Positions 6,951 to 15,953 of a stretch of 64,000 nucleotides of DNA are shown one piece after another. The notes under the pieces are model-generated. The model worked only from the letters and a program-made list of their open reading frames with translations. It did not search any database and was not told the origin of the DNA. Numbering within the stretch: the first letter of the stretch is position 1; every line of letters begins with the position of its first letter. The stretch comes from Azospirillum endophyticum (GTDB lineage: Bacteria; Pseudomonadota; Alphaproteobacteria; Azospirillales; Azospirillaceae): the NCBI RefSeq assembly GCF_016595245.1, contig NZ_JAENHM010000073.1, forward strand, positions 690,365 through 754,364. The letters are read 5' to 3'. The translations under genes and the position numbers were made by a program.

Positions 6951-8345
6951 ATGGAAACCTTGTCGGCCCTTCTCTATCTCGTCGCCTCCATCTGCTTCAT
7001 CATGGCGCTGCGCGGGCTGTCCAGCCCCGAGACCTCGCGCCAGGGCAACATCTACGGCATGGTCGGCATGACCATCGCCATCCTGACCACGCTGGCTTCG
7101 CCCATCGTCCAGTCCTATTGGATGATCGTGCTCGGCATCGCCATCGGCGGCGCCATCGGCTATGTCGTCGCCAAGAAGATCGAGATGACGGCGCTGCCCC
7201 AGCTGGTCGCCGCCTTCCACTCGCTGGTCGGCCTCGCCGCCGTCTTCGTCGCGCTGGCCGCCTTCTATTCGCCGGCGGCCTACGGCATCGGCCTGCCCGG
7301 CGCCATCGCCAAGGGTTCGCTGATCGAGATGGCGCTCGGCACCGCGGTCGGTGCGATCACCTTCACCGGCTCGATCGTCGCCTTCGCCAAGCTCCAGGGG
7401 CTGGTCACCGGCAAGCCGCTGGTCTTCCCGATGCAGCACCCGCTGAACGCGGCGCTCGGCGTGTTGACCGTCATCCTGATCATCTGGCTGGTCCAGTCGA
7501 ACTCGACCACCGCCATGTGGCTGATCATCCTGGTGGCGCTGGCGCTGGGCTTCCTGCTGATCCTGCCGATCGGCGGCGCCGACATGCCGGTGGTCATCTC
7601 GATGCTGAACAGCTACTCGGGCTGGGCGGCCTGCGGTATCGGCTTCACCCTGCAGAACAACCTGTTGATCATCACCGGCGCGCTGGTGGGGTCCTCGGGC
7701 GCCATCCTGTCCTACATCATGTGCAAGGGCATGAACCGCTCGATCTTCAACGTCATCCTCGGCGGCTTCGGTGGCGAGGCCGCTGCCGGCAGCGGTCCCG
7801 CCAAGGGTCCGCAGGGCTCGGTCAAGGCCGGCTCTGCCGAGGACGCCGCCTACATCATGAAGAACGCCCAGTCGGTGATCATCGTCCCCGGCTACGGCAT
7901 GGCGGTGGCCCAGGCCCAGCATGCCCTGCGTGAGATGGCCGACGTGCTGAAGCACGAAGGCGTGGACGTGAAATACGCCATCCATCCGGTGGCGGGCCGC
8001 ATGCCCGGCCACATGAACGTGTTGCTGGCCGAAGCCAACGTTCCCTACGACGAGGTGTTCGAGCTGGAGGACATCAACCGCGACTTCGGCACGGCGGACG
8101 TGGCCTTCGTCATCGGCGCCAACGACGTGACCAATCCGGCCGCCAAGACCGATCCGACCTCTCCCATCTACGGCATGCCGATCCTGGATGTGGAGAAGGC
8201 CAAGACGGTGTTCTTCATCAAGCGCGGCATGGCCGCCGGTTACGCCGGCGTCGAGAACGAGCTGTTCTTCCGTCCCAACACCATGATGCTGTTCGGCGAC
8301 GCCAAGAAGGTCACCGAAGAGGTCGTCAAGGCGATGGAAGCCTGA
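6951..8345 (+). CDS. pntB: NAD(P) transhydrogenase subunit beta
   Basis: 464 residues, normal for the family. The N-terminal 260 residues are membrane helices (domain IIb, proton channel). The C-terminal 190 form the NADP(H)-binding domain III with VPGYGMAVAQAQ, HPVAGRMPGHMNV and IGANDVTNPAA, all family signatures. It starts four bases after the pntAB stop, so translation is probably coupled. The operon ends at the hairpin terminator near 8400. Confidence 0.96.
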   Translation: METLSALLYLVASICFIMALRGLSSPETSRQGNIYGMVGMTIAILTTLASPIVQSYWMIVLGIAIGGAIGYVVAKKIEMTALPQLVAAFHSLVGLAAVFVALAAFYSPAAYGIGLPGAIAKGSLIEMALGTAVGAITFTGSIVAFAKLQGLVTGKPLVFPMQHPLNAALGVLTVILIIWLVQSNSTTAMWLIILVALALGFLLILPIGGADMPVVISMLNSYSGWAACGIGFTLQNNLLIITGALVGSSGAILSYIMCKGMNRSIFNVILGGFGGEAAAGSGPAKGPQGSVKAGSAEDAAYIMKNAQSVIIVPGYGMAVAQAQHALREMADVLKHEGVDVKYAIHPVAGRMPGHMNVLLAEANVPYDEVFELEDINRDFGTADVAFVIGANDVTNPAAKTDPTSPIYGMPILDVEKAKTVFFIKRGMAAGYAGVENELFFRPNTMMLFGDAKKVTEEVVKAMEA

Positions 8346-8383
8346 CCGGCTTCCATCGCGGTTGACCGGAAGCCGTTGAGCGG

Positions 8384-8419
8384 AACGGGCGCGGGGAGCA
8401 AGGCTTTCCGCGCCCGTTT
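8384..8419 (+). terminator. Rho-independent terminator of the pnt operon
   Basis: AACGGGCGCGG (8384-8394) pairs with CCGCGCCCGTT (8408-8418), followed by TTTCCTTT. A second inverted repeat lies just upstream (CGGCTTCC 8347-8354 with GGAAGCCG 8368-8375). Confidence 0.75.
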
Positions 8420-8459
8420 CCTTTGGGCAGGGATAAAAGACAAGAGAGGATGCGGAACC

Positions 8460-8747
8460 ATGGCCGCCTACATCATCGCCGACGTGCGCGTGACCGATCC
8501 GGTCGCTTATGAGGTCTACAAGTCGCTGACCCCCGATGCGATCGCCAGGAACGGCGGACGCTTCCTCAGCCGCGGCGGCGAGACTGCGGTGCTGGAAGGC
8601 GAGTGGCAGCCCAACCGTGTCGTCATTCTGGAATTCCCGGACATGGAGACCGCCAAGGCCTTTTACGACAGCCCGGAATACCGCAAGGCACGCGAGGCGC
8701 GGCGCGAGGCCGCCGATTTCAAGATGATCGTGGTCGAGGGGCTGTGA
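8460..8747 (+). CDS. DUF1330 family protein
   Basis: 95 residues, a full-length DUF1330 (dimeric alpha-beta barrel) protein. Typical features are AAYIIADVRVTDP at the start, a GGRFLSRGG segment, ILEFPDMETAKAFYDSPEY and the basic REARREAADF tail. The start was set at the ATG with an AGAGAGGA site; a longer upstream frame covers the pnt terminator and is not conserved. The biochemical role is unknown; small dimeric oxygenase or isomerase activities have been proposed for related folds. It probably forms its own transcription unit. Confidence 0.85.
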   Translation: MAAYIIADVRVTDPVAYEVYKSLTPDAIARNGGRFLSRGGETAVLEGEWQPNRVVILEFPDMETAKAFYDSPEYRKAREARREAADFKMIVVEGL

Positions 8748-8897
8748 CGGGCTGCCGGCGGCCGATGCGGTTACCAACCGTTACAAAAGACCATCCGTGG
8801 GACACACCGCTGCAACACGGCGCCGTTAACGCTTGCCGTCACCCGGATCCGGCGGTTTCCCTCCGCCGGATCACCCCCCAGCGCCGGAAGTCGGGCC

Positions 8898-9026
8898 ATG
8901 GACGACGACGATCTCTCCGAACCGTTCGATTCGCACATCACGCTCTGGACACGCATCGCGGTGGCGATCCTTATGGTGGGCGTTTCGCTCTGCTGCGTGT
9001 CGCTCTACCTGCTGACGGAGAGCTGA
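8898..9026 (+). CDS. Small single-pass membrane protein
   Basis: 42 residues. An acidic N-terminus (DDDDLSEPFD) precedes one clear membrane helix running from about TRIAVAILMVGVSLCC to LYLL, near residues 18-39. A weak GGAAG site lies nine bases upstream. No family is recognised. The regular charge-then-helix layout supports a real gene, but the short length leaves doubt. Topology is probably N-in, with no signal peptidase site. Confidence 0.5.
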   Translation: MDDDDLSEPFDSHITLWTRIAVAILMVGVSLCCVSLYLLTES

Positions 9027-9208
9027 GCCGGACCGCGGATACCTTGCCGAACCCATGATTTACGTGGCATTCCAGCGGATCGGCGGCCATAAACAACAAA
9101 AGAAAATCGCTATATTGTGAATTCCCTTCCCCTGTTATGTGAAAATCCCTCTTCTCTGTCTGTACAACCGTGCTAAATAGCGTCGGAACCCCAGTTGAGG
9201 ACGATCCG

Positions 9209-10237
9209 ATGCTCCGCTTGACCCGCCGCTCCACTCTTGCCGCTCTGGCCGTCCTGGCGTCGGCTGCCGCCGCCATGCCCGGCACCGTGCGCGCCGCCGA
9301 TCCGGTGAAGCTGGAAATCGGCTATATCCCCATCCTGGCGGCGTCGCCGTTGTTCATCGTCGATGGGCAGGGCTGGGCCAAGGACGCGGGCATCGAACTG
9401 AAGCTCACGCGTTTCGAATCCGGTCCGCACGCCATCCAGGCGATGGCGGCCGGCAAGATCGACCTGCTCTATGCCGGCGTCGCTCCGGTCCTGGTCGCCC
9501 GCACCAAGGGCGTCGACATCTCGGTCATCGCCAACTCGGCGGTGGAGGAGATGGTGGTCGCCGCGCGCGGTCCCTTCGCCAAGGCGATGGGCGCCACCCC
9601 GACCGCCGAGTCCTTCAAGAAATTCGCTGCCGACACCGGCCGCAAGCCGAAGATCGGCACCCAGCCGCCGGGCTCGGTCCCCGACACCGTGCTGAAGCAT
9701 TGGCTGTTCAAGGTGGTGAAGGTCGATCCGGCCGACGTCGAACTGGTGCCGATGGGCATCGAGAAGACGCAGCAGGCCCTGCTGGCCGGCGCGCTCGATG
9801 CCGCCACCATCCGCGAACCGACGGTGACCGTCACCCAGCAGATGGACCCGAACGTCGCCCTGCTCGCCACCGGCGCCCAGATGTTCCCGGACCAGCCCGG
9901 CACGGTCGTCGCCGCCCGCGCCGAAGTGCTGAAGAAGAACCCCGACGCCATCAAGGCGCTGGTCAAGGCCCATATCCGCGCGGTCGACCTGATCGCCAAG
10001 GATCCGGCCGGCTCCGCCAAGATCGTGAACAATTATCTGGGCAAGGGACTGATGGAGCCGGCGACGCTGGAGGCAGCCTTCAAGGGACCGGGATCGAAGT
10101 TCGTCGCCGATCCGCACAAGGTCGTTCCGGCAGTCGAGCAGATGATGGCCTACACCAAGGAAATCGGCTCGGCGACCGAGACGGTTCCGGTCGCCGAGGC
10201 CTTCGACTTCAGCTTCTACGACGCCGCCGCCAAGTAA
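9209..10237 (+). CDS. ABC transporter substrate-binding protein, NMT1/TauA/SsuA type
   Basis: 342 residues from the ATG at 9209 (GAGG site upstream). An N-terminal signal sequence with TRRSTLA, Tat-like, ends near VRAAD. The mature part has the family pattern: LEIGYIPI, a GPHAIQAMAAGKIDLLYAG loop that lines the ligand cleft, PGSVPDTVLKHWL and a C-terminal helical region. Relatives bind taurine, aliphatic sulfonates, nitrate or pyrimidine precursors; the ligand cannot be read from the sequence. It is followed by its permease and ATPase genes. The 180 bases upstream are AT-rich and likely hold the promoter. Confidence 0.88.
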   Translation: MLRLTRRSTLAALAVLASAAAAMPGTVRAADPVKLEIGYIPILAASPLFIVDGQGWAKDAGIELKLTRFESGPHAIQAMAAGKIDLLYAGVAPVLVARTKGVDISVIANSAVEEMVVAARGPFAKAMGATPTAESFKKFAADTGRKPKIGTQPPGSVPDTVLKHWLFKVVKVDPADVELVPMGIEKTQQALLAGALDAATIREPTVTVTQQMDPNVALLATGAQMFPDQPGTVVAARAEVLKKNPDAIKALVKAHIRAVDLIAKDPAGSAKIVNNYLGKGLMEPATLEAAFKGPGSKFVADPHKVVPAVEQMMAYTKEIGSATETVPVAEAFDFSFYDAAAK

Positions 10238-10267
10238 GCCGGCCGGGCCAGGGACATCGACAAGCCG

Positions 10268-11020
10268 ATGAAGACCTATAACAAGATCGCCCTGTCGGCG
10301 CTGGGCGTCATCGTCTTCCTGCTGGCGTGGGAAGCGGTGGCGCGCAGCGGCGTCGTGCCGGCCCGGCTGCTGCCGTCGCCGAGCGCGGTGCCCGCCGCCT
10401 TCCTGACCGAGTTCAAGAGCGGCATCTGGCAGGCGATGGTGCTGGCCAGCCTGTCGCATTACCTGGTCGGCCTGTCGCTGGGCACCTTCCTCGGCGTGTC
10501 GTTCGGCACGGCCGCCGCGCTGTGGGGCAAGTGGGACGCCTTCCAGGCCTGGGTCGTGCGCATGCTGCGCCCGATCCCGGCCATCGCCTGGATCCCCTTC
10601 GCCATCATCTGGTTCGGCGTCAGCGAGGGAGCCGCGTCCTTCCTGATCTCGCTGACCGTGTTCTGGATCAACTATTACGCCAGCTATGCCGCGGTGCGCG
10701 GGGTGGACAAGGACCTGATCGAGCTTGGTTATGCCTTCGGCCAGGGCGGTCTGATCCCGCGCCTGTTCAAGATCATCCTGCCGGGTGCCCTGCCCGGTAT
10801 CCTGTCGGGCGTCCGCGCCGGGCTGGGGCAGGGCTGGATGACCGTCGTCGCGGCGGAACTGTTCGGCATCTCCGGCCTCGGCATGCGGATGATGGAGGCC
10901 TCGGGCCTGCTGGCGACGCACATCGTCGTGCTCTACATGGTCACCATCGCGCTGCTCTACGGCGTGTCGGACTTCCTGTTCATGCAAGTTCAGTCTCGGG
11001 TGCTCTCATGGCAGCGGTGA
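10268..11020 (+). CDS. ABC transporter permease, SsuC/TauC type
   Basis: 250 residues with about six membrane helices. The cytoplasmic EAA loop that docks the ATPase is visible (ELGYAFGQGGLIPRLFKIILPGALP). The order after the substrate-binding protein, and a 13-base overlap with the ATPase gene, place it in one importer operon. Substrate is presumably a sulfonate-, nitrate- or thiamine-precursor-like compound. Confidence 0.9.
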   Translation: MKTYNKIALSALGVIVFLLAWEAVARSGVVPARLLPSPSAVPAAFLTEFKSGIWQAMVLASLSHYLVGLSLGTFLGVSFGTAAALWGKWDAFQAWVVRMLRPIPAIAWIPFAIIWFGVSEGAASFLISLTVFWINYYASYAAVRGVDKDLIELGYAFGQGGLIPRLFKIILPGALPGILSGVRAGLGQGWMTVVAAELFGISGLGMRMMEASGLLATHIVVLYMVTIALLYGVSDFLFMQVQSRVLSWQR

Positions 11021-11775
11021 CCTTCCCCAAGACCTCCACCGCGTCGGTCATCGACCTTGAGGACGTATCGATCGGCTATGGCAGGGATGCGCCGCCGGTG
11101 CTGGTCGACGTCAACCTGTCGGTCGAGCGCGGCAGCTTCGTCGCCATCGTCGGCCCGTCCGGCGTCGGCAAATCCACCCTGCTGCGGGTCGTCGCCGGCC
11201 TGCACAGCGCCCGCGGCGGCGGGGTCACCATCCATCAGGACCAGCGCCCCGGCCATCGCCCGGTCGGGCTGGTGTTCCAGGATTCCCGCCTGCTGCCCTG
11301 GCGGCGGGTCATCCGCAATGTGGAGTTCGGGCTGGAGGGCCTGCCGGTCAGCCGCGACGAGCGCCGCAGCAGGGCGGAGGCGGCGCTGAAGCTGGTCCGG
11401 CTCGACGGCTACGCCCGCCGCTGGCCCTATGAGCTGTCGGGCGGCCAGCGCCAGCGCATCGGCATCGCCCGCGCCATGGCGGTGGACCCCGACATCCTGC
11501 TGATGGACGAGCCCTTCGGCGCGCTCGACGCCATCACCCGTCACAACCTGCAGGACGAGCTTCGCCGCATCCACCAGGAGACCGGCAAGACGGTGCTGTT
11601 CGTCACCCACGACCTGGAAGAGGCGGTGCATCTGGCCGACCGCATCATCGTGCTGGGCGGCACCCCGGCCCGCGTGGTGCGCGACGTGCGCAACAGCGCC
11701 GGCCGGGACGGATCGGTGTTCCGCGATCAGGTGGAGCAGCTGCGGTCGGAGATCGCCGACAACTACAGCATCTGA
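11008..11775 (+). CDS. ABC transporter ATP-binding protein, SsuB/TauB type
   Basis: 255 residues. Walker A GPSGVGKST, Q-loop VFQDSRLLPW, signature LSGGQRQR, Walker B ILLMDEP and switch His in VTHDLEEAV are all intact. QDSRLLPW is typical of the nitrate/sulfonate/taurine importer ATPases. The start was set at the ATG at 11008 inside the permease gene (13-base overlap); the frame is open upstream but non-conserved there. Its stop lies 11 bases from the convergent threonine ammonia-lyase gene. Confidence 0.92.
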   Translation: MAAVTFPKTSTASVIDLEDVSIGYGRDAPPVLVDVNLSVERGSFVAIVGPSGVGKSTLLRVVAGLHSARGGGVTIHQDQRPGHRPVGLVFQDSRLLPWRRVIRNVEFGLEGLPVSRDERRSRAEAALKLVRLDGYARRWPYELSGGQRQRIGIARAMAVDPDILLMDEPFGALDAITRHNLQDELRRIHQETGKTVLFVTHDLEEAVHLADRIIVLGGTPARVVRDVRNSAGRDGSVFRDQVEQLRSEIADNYSI

Positions 11776-11786
11776 GGAGTGGGGCC

Positions 11787-13001
11787 CTACCCCACCTCCA
11801 CCATCAGGCTGGTCGGGTAACCGGCGTCCTTCATGCGGGCGATCAGCGCGTCGACATGGGTCTGGTTGCGGGTCTCCAGCACGACGTCGACCTCGGCCAT
11901 CTTCACCGGCACATTGTGGAACAGGCGCTGGTGGTGGACCTCGACGATGTTGGCGCCGGCCTCTCCCAGCAGGCGGGTGACGCGGGCCAGCGCGCCGGGG
12001 GCATCGGTGATGCCGATGCGCAGGCGGACGATGCGGCCCTCGTAGACCAGCCCGCGCATCAGCACCTGCGCCATGATGCGGGAATCGATGTTGCCGCCCG
12101 ACAGCACGATGCCGACCTTGCGGCCGCGGTAGCGTTCCGGCTGTTCCAGCACGGCGGCGAGCGCCGCCGCACCGGCCCCCTCGGCGACCAGCTTCTGCAC
12201 GGTGGCGAGGCGGTAGACCGCTTCCTCCAGCCGGGCCTCGCCCACCTCGACGACCTCATCGACCAGCGCGCGGATGATCGGCAGGGTCAGGGCGCCGGGT
12301 GCCTTCACCGCGATGCCTTCCGCCACCGTGGCGCCGCCGCAGGTGATCGGCTGGCCGGCCAGCGCCTGCCGCACGGCGGGGTAGAGGCTGCACTGCACCC
12401 CGACGATCTCCAGGTCCGGCCGCAGCGCCTTGGCCGCGGTCGCCATGCCGGCGATCAGCCCGCCGCCGCCGATGGGGACCACCAGCACGTCCAGATCCGG
12501 CACGTCCTCCAGCAGTTCCAGCGCCGCGGTGCCCTGGCCCGCGGCGACCAGCGGGTCGTCGTAGGGATGGACGAAGGTCAGCCCGTCGCGAACCGCCAGC
12601 TCATGGGCGAAGGCGGCGGCCTCGCTCAGCGTCTCGCCGTGCAGTTCGACGGTCGCGCCGAGATTCTCCGTGCGCTCCACCTTGGTGAAGGGGGTGAAGG
12701 CGGGCATGACGATGGTGGAACGGATGCCGAGCCGCGTGGCATGGCAGGCCACCGCCTGGGCATGATTGCCGGCGGACATGGCGATGACGCCGGCGCGGCG
12801 CTCCGCCTCGCCCAGCGACAGCAGCTTGTTCAGCGCGCCGCGCTCCTTGAAGGAGCTGGTGGCGTGCTGGTTCTCCAGCTTCACATGCATCCGGCAGCCC
12901 GCCATGTCCCCCAGGCGGGGCGCCGGTACCGTGGGCGTTCGGGGCAGGTGCCCCGCGATGCGCGCCGCCGCGGCGCGCACATCCTCCAGAGTTATGGTCA
13001 T
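11787..13001 (-). CDS. Threonine ammonia-lyase (PLP, with C-terminal ACT domain)
   Basis: 404 residues. The PLP lysine lies in SSFKERGA (Lys52), with the Gly-rich phosphate loop PIGGGGLIAG further on. The last 75 residues are an ACT-like regulatory domain (LRIGITDAPGALARVTRLL). The enzyme deaminates threonine to 2-oxobutanoate, the first step to isoleucine or threonine breakdown. The length matches the short form with one ACT domain, not the long biosynthetic IlvA with two. The ATG overlaps the stop of the penicillin-acylase-family gene (ATGA), so the two are translationally coupled, an unusual partnership. Confidence 0.9.
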   Translation of the reverse strand: MTITLEDVRAAAARIAGHLPRTPTVPAPRLGDMAGCRMHVKLENQHATSSFKERGALNKLLSLGEAERRAGVIAMSAGNHAQAVACHATRLGIRSTIVMPAFTPFTKVERTENLGATVELHGETLSEAAAFAHELAVRDGLTFVHPYDDPLVAAGQGTAALELLEDVPDLDVLVVPIGGGGLIAGMATAAKALRPDLEIVGVQCSLYPAVRQALAGQPITCGGATVAEGIAVKAPGALTLPIIRALVDEVVEVGEARLEEAVYRLATVQKLVAEGAGAAALAAVLEQPERYRGRKVGIVLSGGNIDSRIMAQVLMRGLVYEGRIVRLRIGITDAPGALARVTRLLGEAGANIVEVHHQRLFHNVPVKMAEVDVVLETRNQTHVDALIARMKDAGYPTSLMVEVG

Positions 13002-15784
13002 TTCGTGCTTGTCCCGGTGTTGCGTGGTGTGAGTGTCAGCACCTCCGCCCCTGCCGAGACCAGCGTGCCACGGTCGCCGGCCAGACGCAACGAACCGCCG
13101 TCGCGCCACAGCTCGACCAGATCGCCCCAATGACGGGACCAGATGTTGCCGGACTGGCCGGTGGCGATCACGAAACGGGAGTTGTCCAGGTCGGCCAGGT
13201 CGTAGACGGCGCGGAACCCGGCGCCATGGACATGGCTGAAGGGGTTCGCCGGATCGCGGGTCGCGGTCGATCCGCGGTTGACGGTGAAGAAATCGCCGTC
13301 CGTTTCGACCGACAGGTCGGCCTTGCCGCCGATCAGCGGCAGCCGGCTCAGCATCCGGTGGGTCAGCGCCACCCTGTGGTCGTCGCCCCAGCGCCAGCCC
13401 TTCGGGCTGGAGCCGTGCCGTTCGGCCAGCATCGCCACCGCCGCTTCCAGCGAGCGGCCGACCATGTCGGCGCAGCTTTCCTTCTGCGGGGTGGTGATGT
13501 CGTCGCACCATTCCGGCCGCTCGTTCAGGACATGGCGCAGCGCCTCCGGCCGCAGTTCCCAGTAGGAGGCGAAGTCCGGTCCCAACTCGTCGGCGAAGAC
13601 CGCCCGCACCAGTTCCCGCAGCCAGGCGGTGAAGATCAACGGCTCCGGCCGGTCGCGGTCCATGCGGCCGTCCCAGCCGCGCAGCAGGGCCGCGGCGTCG
13701 CTGGCGAGGCCGGGAGGCGCAGGGTATTTCAGCAGTTCGGGCAGGAAATCGCGGCCGGGCAGGGAGACGATGTCCATCTGCTGGCGCGCCGCGTCCTCGA
13801 CGGAATGGCGCCCGTTGCCCAGCATCTCGACGATGCGCTTGGCGCGGGAAGGATCCGGCCATTCGGTGGCGAGGCGATAGGGATAGTCGCGCCCGACCAC
13901 CGCGTTGTTGGCATTGACGAACTGCCCGGACGGCGGGTTCACCGCCTGCGGCAGGGCGTAGTAGGGCAGGAAGCCGGTCCAGTCGTACTCGCCGGTCCAG
14001 CCGGGAACCGGCACCCGCCCATCGCTCTTGCGGCGGATCGGCACCCGGCCGGTGGTGATGAAGCCGACCTCCCCGGTCACGTCGGCATAGACGACGTTCT
14101 GCTGCGGGGCGACATGCAGGCGCAGCGCCTCGCGCGCGCCCTCCGCCGAACCGGCATGGTTCAGGCGGTAGAGAGCCTCGGCGCTGGTGTCGTCGTCGGC
14201 CAGCCCGGGGAAGGAAAGGGCCAGCATCGGAGCCGGCGGGCCGCCGGCCGGGGCAGCATCCAGGTCGGAGAGGATAGGGCCGTGCCGCGTGCTGCGCACC
14301 GTCAGGGGCTGCGACGCCTCGCCGGCAATGGCGATGGTCTCGGCATGGGTCTCGAAGGGCTGGCTGCCGTCGGGGGTCAGGTAACGGGCGGGATCCTGCG
14401 GGTCCGGCTTTTCGACGAACAGATCCTGGGTGTCGCCATGGGTGGTGGTGAAGCCCCAGGCTATCTTGCCGTTGTGGCCGAGGATGGTCAGCGGCACGCC
14501 CGGCACGGTGGCGCCGGTGACGGTGAAACCGGGCGTCACGATGCGGGCGAGGTACCAGAGGATCGGCGCCTCCAGCCCCAGATGCGGGTCGTTGGCGAGG
14601 ATCGGCTTGCCGGTGGTGGTGCGGGCGCCGGTCAGCGCCCATTCGTTGGACGCGGTATCGAAGCCGATCCGCGGCAATGCCGCCAGGGTGCGGCGCACCG
14701 TTTCCCGCAAATCCATGCCGCGCAGGTCGCTCGCCAGCGTGGTGGGAGAGCCGGGGGCGTCGGACGGGAACAGGTCGTCGACTTGGCTCGGCGACAGCCG
14801 CTCGAGCAATCGGGAGCGGAACAGCTCGTCGCGGTAGTTGGCGGAGAGCTGCAACGCCATCAACTTCGCCCAGACCAGGCTGTCGGCGACCGTCCAGGGT
14901 TCCGGCGTGTGGCGCAGAAGCTGGAATTCGACCGGCAGCCCCTCGGACCGGGTGACAAGATAGGCGTTCACGCCGTCGGCGTAGGCTTCGAAGGCGGAGC
15001 GGGCTTCGGGCGACAGGGTGGCTTCCATCGCCTCGGCCGCGCGGCGGACGCCCAGCGTGCGCATGAGCCGGTCGCTGCGCAGGGCGAAGTCGCCGTATTT
15101 CGTGCCGACCAGCTCGGCCAGCCGGCCGGCACCGGCCCGGCGCATCGTCTCCATCTGCCACAGCCGGTCCTGGGCGTGGGCGTAGCCGAGCGCGCGGTAG
15201 GCGTCGCGTTCGGTCGCGGCGAAGATATGGACGACGCCTTGGCGGTCGCGGACGATTTCAGCCGGGGCGCCGTTGCCGGGGATGGCGACCGAGCCGCTGG
15301 TCCGCGGCTGTTGCGCCTGCATCCACCAATAGGCGCCGAGCAGCATCGCCGGAGGCAGCAGCACCAGCACGCCTGCGGCCGCCGCGACCCTGCCCCAGCG
15401 GCCGCGCGGCAGGCGGAACCGCGGACGGCTCGGCGGCTGATTGGGGGGCGGGGATTGCGGAGGAAACTGCGGCGGCGGTGCGTAGGGGGGAGCGCCTTGC
15501 GGCGGCAAGCCGTGGGGAGCCCCGCCGTAGGGCGGCATCGGCTGCTGCGGATAGGGATAGGGCTGTCCCGCCTGCTGCGGGGCCTGCGGATAGGGAGTGT
15601 CGGGGTAGGGCGCGCCCGGATACTGGGGCAGCGTCTGCTGCGTCTGGTATGGCGGGGCCGGGTAACCGGCGGGGGGCGGGGGGGCGGCAGGCGGGGCGGG
15701 GCGGGACAACGCACGCGCCAGGGCGGCGCGGAGATGGAAAGCGCAGGTCTCGCCGGCGCGGATCAGGGAACGGCGCAGCATCAC
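12998..15784 (-). CDS. Penicillin acylase family N-terminal-nucleophile hydrolase with Pro-rich N-terminus
   Basis: 928 residues, about 130 longer than usual. Residues 30-125 are rich in Pro, Tyr, Gln and Gly with PYP/PPY-like repeats. A membrane helix follows (VAAAAGVLVLLPPAMLLGAYW), so the catalytic part is periplasmic. The alpha region begins PAEIVRDRQGVVHIFA; the beta region starts at Ser379 in TASNEWALTG, the N-terminal nucleophile exposed by self-cleavage; HNGKIAWG and the Asn/Arg positions of the family follow. Such enzymes hydrolyse amide bonds of penicillins, acyl-homoserine lactones or related compounds; the substrate here is unknown. Coupled to the threonine ammonia-lyase gene. Confidence 0.88.
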   Translation of the reverse strand: MMLRRSLIRAGETCAFHLRAALARALSRPAPPAAPPPPAGYPAPPYQTQQTLPQYPGAPYPDTPYPQAPQQAGQPYPYPQQPMPPYGGAPHGLPPQGAPPYAPPPQFPPQSPPPNQPPSRPRFRLPRGRWGRVAAAAGVLVLLPPAMLLGAYWWMQAQQPRTSGSVAIPGNGAPAEIVRDRQGVVHIFAATERDAYRALGYAHAQDRLWQMETMRRAGAGRLAELVGTKYGDFALRSDRLMRTLGVRRAAEAMEATLSPEARSAFEAYADGVNAYLVTRSEGLPVEFQLLRHTPEPWTVADSLVWAKLMALQLSANYRDELFRSRLLERLSPSQVDDLFPSDAPGSPTTLASDLRGMDLRETVRRTLAALPRIGFDTASNEWALTGARTTTGKPILANDPHLGLEAPILWYLARIVTPGFTVTGATVPGVPLTILGHNGKIAWGFTTTHGDTQDLFVEKPDPQDPARYLTPDGSQPFETHAETIAIAGEASQPLTVRSTRHGPILSDLDAAPAGGPPAPMLALSFPGLADDDTSAEALYRLNHAGSAEGAREALRLHVAPQQNVVYADVTGEVGFITTGRVPIRRKSDGRVPVPGWTGEYDWTGFLPYYALPQAVNPPSGQFVNANNAVVGRDYPYRLATEWPDPSRAKRIVEMLGNGRHSVEDAARQQMDIVSLPGRDFLPELLKYPAPPGLASDAAALLRGWDGRMDRDRPEPLIFTAWLRELVRAVFADELGPDFASYWELRPEALRHVLNERPEWCDDITTPQKESCADMVGRSLEAAVAMLAERHGSSPKGWRWGDDHRVALTHRMLSRLPLIGGKADLSVETDGDFFTVNRGSTATRDPANPFSHVHGAGFRAVYDLADLDNSRFVIATGQSGNIWSRHWGDLVELWRDGGSLRLAGDRGTLVSAGAEVLTLTPRNTGTSTK

Positions 15785-15953
15785 GGTCCGTGAGAGAGAA
15801 GGGGGCGGCGACGGGCGGGGGCCGCCAGGGGCTCGTTCGGGTGGCGGATGCTAGTCTCCCGGCCGCCGGCCCGTCCAGGGTTGCATCGGTGGAGCCGAGT
15901 CCTTTTTCTTTCCGCCGCCGGGCCTGCCGCAGCGGCGGAAGCGGGAAAGCGCC

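Noticed and set aside
13130..15793. An 887-codon open frame antisense to the penicillin-acylase-family gene
   Set aside because: Composition is typical of a GC-rich shadow frame, and the opposite strand has a clear catalytic family.
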